Assembly: GCA_945900755.1 (NCBI GenBank)
Contig: CAMDKS010000017.1
Coordinates: forward strand, 1-64,000
Source of the DNA: Bdellovibrio sp. ZAP7
GTDB lineage: Bacteria > Bdellovibrionota_B > Oligoflexia > Oligoflexales > RGVZ01
Direction of reading: 5' to 3'
DNA: 64,000 nucleotides
How positions within the stretch are numbered: the stretch's first letter is position 1; each line of letters opens with the position of its first letter. The notes under the pieces were generated by a model that searched no databases, was not told the DNA's origin, and saw only the letters and a program-made list of their open reading frames with translations. Of this stretch, positions 61,232 through 64,000 are shown piece by piece. Position numbers and translations under genes: made by a program.

Positions 61232-62071
61232 TTGAGATTCCTATCATTCATTGCGGCTATCCCCACCTCGTGCATAGGCTTCCTTGCGTGGCTTATTTAC
61301 GTCAGTTCCTATCCGTTTGTGGGGCGTGAACGCCGTCGTATTCAATTCAATGTTGCCAAAGTATACGGTTTGCCTGCCCATTCAGAATTTTCTAAAATTT
61401 TTGTTCGTCAAAACGTCATGACTCAATTGGTGCTAACTCTTGAGACGATTAAGGGAATTTTCTGGCCGTCTGAGATTGAAGTTTTGGGGGCCGAGGAGGC
61501 CAAGAAAATTCTAAATGCGGCTTGCCCGGACTCGGGCATCATTTTGATTTCCGCCCACGTCGGCTCTTGGGAGTTGCTCGGGCGTGAAGTCTCAAAAGCC
61601 CTTGCGCGTCCGTTTTATGGACTCGCAAAACCAAGTCAATCAAAATGGCTGGATCCCATTCTCAATCAAATTCGCGAGAAACTGGGCGCAAAAGTTTTGT
61701 GGACAGACTCACCGACCCTTTTTGAAAACATGGCCTCGGTCACCGACAAGCGGGGCATCTTGGGATTCATCATGGATCAACGGCCGAGCAACCGTCAAAG
61801 CGGCTATCCTTGTGTATTTTTGGGCGTTCCAAATAGCCACATGGCTTCAGGCCCTGTGTACATGGCGGTGCGAAAAAATCTGCCTGTTTGCGGAATTTAC
61901 CTCGCACGAACGGGCCAGTGCCAGTATCGTATTCATGTTAGTTTAATTCTTAAGTCAGAGCATGGTGAGGTTGACCAGCAAAAGGTTGCACAGCTCATGG
62001 CTGACGACATGTCGCGTATAATTAAGTTATATCCAGAACAGTGGTCGTGGAATTATCGTCGGTGGAAATAG
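61232..62071 (+). CDS. lysophospholipid/lipid A-type acyltransferase (LpxL/HtrB family)
   Basis: 279 aa, TTG start at 61232 with AAGGGG 5 nt upstream. N-terminal hydrophobic segment (FIAAIPTSCIGFLAWLIYV). The HX4E catalytic motif is HVGSWE, followed by the conserved SRLF-like block MDQRPSNRQSGYPC and GVPNSHMASGPVYMA. It acylates lipid A precursors or related lipids at the inner-membrane cytoplasmic face. Which late acyl step it performs is not evident. Sits after lipA. Confidence 0.88.
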   Translation: MRFLSFIAAIPTSCIGFLAWLIYVSSYPFVGRERRRIQFNVAKVYGLPAHSEFSKIFVRQNVMTQLVLTLETIKGIFWPSEIEVLGAEEAKKILNAACPDSGIILISAHVGSWELLGREVSKALARPFYGLAKPSQSKWLDPILNQIREKLGAKVLWTDSPTLFENMASVTDKRGILGFIMDQRPSNRQSGYPCVFLGVPNSHMASGPVYMAVRKNLPVCGIYLARTGQCQYRIHVSLILKSEHGEVDQQKVAQLMADDMSRIIKLYPEQWSWNYRRWK

Positions 62072-62178
62072 GGGGCGCCAATGCAATTCACATTAGTCAT
62101 AATTGGTTTGAACCAACGTATCGTTTTTTAGAGGCCGCGACAAATTAGGCCGTTTAGTTTTTTAGCGTGGAGATACAA

Positions 62179-63126
62179 TTGGGTAGGATCACAAAAGAAA
62201 TTAAAATTCCTCAGGATAGCCTAGAGATCCGTGCCGATTTGTTGGTGCAGCGTGAAACGAGTCTTTCGCGCTCGGTCATTCGCGGTATGTTTGATCACGA
62301 TTGCGTCAGTGTGGATGGCCTTCTTTGTGATGATATTGGCTACTTAGTGCAGGGAGGCGCTTTTGTCGTATTAAAATACGATCCGGAAACTCGCTACAAG
62401 GAAAAGCCACGGGCACATAAAAGCAGTATTTTTGATATTATTTTTGAAGACGACCATTTAATCGTTGTGAATAAGCAGGCAGGATACCTTACAGTTCCTA
62501 CCAATGCCCAAGAGACAAATACACTGGCCGACGCCGTAAAGTCCTACGTCAATAGGCGGCAGCCACGAGGTCCTGACATCACAGTAGTGCATCGCCTAGA
62601 CCGCGACACGTCGGGACTTCTAGTGTTTGCCAAAACCGCTAAAGTTGGCTTTCTGATCAAGGACCAATTTGCGGATCGAAAGCCGGAACGTGTTTACGTG
62701 GCGATTGTCTCGGGAAGATTGCAGCAGTCGACTGGTACGATGGAAAGCTTTTTGGCAACAGATAAAGATTTGAATCAACGGTCCGTGGAAGAGGGCGAGG
62801 GCGGCAAACTTGCCATCACTCATTACACCGTGGCCCAAGCCTTTACCGACGCGACACTGGTGCGTGTGACTCTAGAAACAGGACGACGAAATCAAATTCG
62901 GGTTCATTTTGCAGAACAAGGCCATCCCATTCTTGGGGATCAGCGCTATGAGGTGGAAACAGCGCGGCACCGTTTGTGGCCTCACCGTCGTTTGGCCTTG
63001 CATGCAGAAGTTCTTGGTTTTAGGCATCCGGTCACTGAAAAAATGCTTAGATTCATGGTCCCACCGCCAAAGGAGTTTGAAAAATTTTGTTCGACGAGTA
63101 AGCCGTCGACGCAGGCCAAAAAATAG
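62179..63126 (+). CDS. RluA/RluD-family pseudouridine synthase
   Basis: About 315 aa from TTG 62179 (GGAG 6 nt upstream); GTG 62167 is a longer option. An N-terminal S4 RNA-binding domain (about 20-85, SRSVIRGMFDHDCVSVDG) is followed by a catalytic domain with HRLDRDTSGLLVFAK, whose Asp is the nucleophile-type residue, and the conserved ETGRRNQIRVHFAEQGHPILGD. Target may be 23S rRNA (RluC/RluD) or tRNA; not distinguishable by eye. Confidence 0.92.
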   Translation: MGRITKEIKIPQDSLEIRADLLVQRETSLSRSVIRGMFDHDCVSVDGLLCDDIGYLVQGGAFVVLKYDPETRYKEKPRAHKSSIFDIIFEDDHLIVVNKQAGYLTVPTNAQETNTLADAVKSYVNRRQPRGPDITVVHRLDRDTSGLLVFAKTAKVGFLIKDQFADRKPERVYVAIVSGRLQQSTGTMESFLATDKDLNQRSVEEGEGGKLAITHYTVAQAFTDATLVRVTLETGRRNQIRVHFAEQGHPILGDQRYEVETARHRLWPHRRLALHAEVLGFRHPVTEKMLRFMVPPPKEFEKFCSTSKPSTQAKK

Positions 63127-63157
63127 AGACAATATTGTGTCCATGTGGTTTTGAAAT

Positions 63158-64000
63158 TTGATCGCGAGGTTTAGTATTTCAATTTCAGTTTCATTGATTA
63201 GTTTTTTTGTTGGTGGGGTCTATTTACTTGGCTTTGCAAGTTTGCCTATTGCCATTAACAGAAGTCGCACGCCGCAGGGTGCTACGGCGTGGTGTATTGG
63301 ATTGATTTCATTTCCGATGATTGCCCTGCCGTTGTTTTGGATTTTTGGCCGCAGTAAATTCTATGGATATGTTGAAGCCCACAGGCAGGCTGCAAGTGAA
63401 ATTAGTAATGACCTCGTCCAATATCGCAGAACCGTCACTAGTTTTTCAGCCGATGCCGTCCCAGGTTTAGAGTCTTTATTTGGGATCGTGGCCTCGGTCA
63501 TGAAATCACCATTTATTAAGGGTAATAAAGTAGAGCTGTTAATTGATGGAGAGGCAACCTATCGAAGTATGCTCGAAAGTATTTCGGGCGCTACAAAATA
63601 CATATTAATTCAATTCTATATTTTTCGAGACGATGAAATTGGCAACAAATTCGTCGATGCATTGATGGCTCAAGTTAAACGGGGCGTGGCCATATATTTT
63701 TTGTATGACAATATTGGGTCGTCGAAACTGAGCAAAAGATTCGTTAAAAGACTGAGCCAAAATGGCGTGAATATTTTTGCCTTCAAGACTTCGAAACATA
63801 AAAGTCGGATTCAGATTAATTTTCGCAACCATCGAAAGTTGTTGGTGGTCGATGGGAATACCGCTCATATTGGCGGCTTGAATATTGGAGACGATTACCT
63901 CGGTACCTACAAAAAAATTGGGGCGTGGCGCGACACCCATGTGAAGATTTCCGGCGTGGCGGTATTGGAGGCGCAATTGAACTTTATTAAGGATTGGTAT
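63158..64000 (+). CDS. cls: cardiolipin synthase, 5' part (runs off the window)
   Basis: Open from TTG 63158 to the window edge, 281 codons visible. The start is uncertain: no good ribosome site goes with the TTG, and GAGG at 63165-63168 is better spaced for an ATT at 63176. N-terminal hydrophobic segments (VSLISFFVGGVYLLGF and CIGLISFPMIALPLFWIFG) anchor it in the inner membrane. The first phospholipase-D repeat follows, with ILIQFYIFRDDEIG and the HKD motif NFRNHRKLLVVDG. The second HKD motif lies beyond the end. It joins two phosphatidylglycerols to give cardiolipin. Confidence 0.88.
   Translation, partial: MIARFSISISVSLISFFVGGVYLLGFASLPIAINRSRTPQGATAWCIGLISFPMIALPLFWIFGRSKFYGYVEAHRQAASEISNDLVQYRRTVTSFSADAVPGLESLFGIVASVMKSPFIKGNKVELLIDGEATYRSMLESISGATKYILIQFYIFRDDEIGNKFVDALMAQVKRGVAIYFLYDNIGSSKLSKRFVKRLSQNGVNIFAFKTSKHKSRIQINFRNHRKLLVVDGNTAHIGGLNIGDDYLGTYKKIGAWRDTHVKISGVAVLEAQLNFIKDWY

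Overview
The window looks like chromosomal DNA of a Gram-negative, free-living or predatory bacterium of the Bdellovibrionota/Oligoflexia (former deltaproteobacterial) kind. This rests on gene content only: lipid A-type acyltransferase, lipoproteins with lipoboxes, an outer-membrane barrel, Bat/MoxR VWA proteins, a PEGA-domain Ser/Thr kinase, several split two-component proteins, RicT, Rsm22, LipA and NadE. No 16S or other marker is present, so the lineage is a guess. Base composition is near 48-50% G+C. Genes are dense, often overlap, and lie on both strands. I saw no rRNA, tRNA, CRISPR array, complete IS or prophage.

Layout. 0.4-9 kb: Lon, a stand-alone winged-helix regulator, trigger factor, a cyclic-nucleotide-binding protein, Fur, and a membrane-anchored protein that I read as two degenerate receiver folds. 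9-15 kb: Prc protease, hybrid histidine kinase and a lone receiver. 14-19 kb: minus-strand run ndk-tex-mtnP-TPR protein. 19.3-20.9 kb: a G+C-rich AAA ATPase with its own near-consensus promoter and 24-bp tandem repeats, probably acquired. 21-25.7 kb: FkbM and RlmL-like methyltransferases, YjdM, transketolase. 25.9-32 kb: minus-strand surface/signalling genes (beta-barrel, two lipoproteins, PEGA protein, PEGA kinase). 32-37.5 kb: tmk-holB-ricT, a DedA-hydrolase fusion and a cysteine-rich NlpC/P60 protein. 37.5-41.5 kb: HPt, REC protein, efp, accB-accC. 43.2-51.1 kb: seven-gene overlapping MoxR/Bat operon. 53-56.3 kb: darP-nadE-pyrE. 57-59 kb: a degraded gene fusion, a CHASE-only sensor and a response regulator. 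58.9-64 kb: Rsm22-like protein, lipA, acyltransferase, RluA-type pseudouridine synthase, and the start of a cardiolipin synthase.

How the genes fit together. Much is housekeeping: proteostasis (Lon, trigger factor, Prc), translation and ribosome maturation (EF-P, DarP, Rsm22-like, RlmL-like, RluA-like, Tex), fatty acid, lipoate and lipid synthesis (AccBC, LipA, acyltransferase, Cls), and nucleotide/NAD metabolism (Tmk, Ndk, PyrE, MtnP, NadE). The less ordinary layer is signalling: a hybrid kinase without HPt, lone REC and HPt proteins, a CHASE protein with no output domain, and a fossil of what was probably an SBP-sensor hybrid kinase. A second theme is short in-frame tandem repeats (9-33 bp) in linkers of at least seven genes and in two leaders, which suggests frequent slippage. 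A third is convergent genes whose stop codons overlap. I found no clearly complete undescribed system. The best leads are the repeat-fronted ATPase, the DedA-hydrolase fusion, the Cys-rich NlpC/P60 protein, the OMP/lipoprotein/PEGA-kinase cluster and the SBP-REC fossil.
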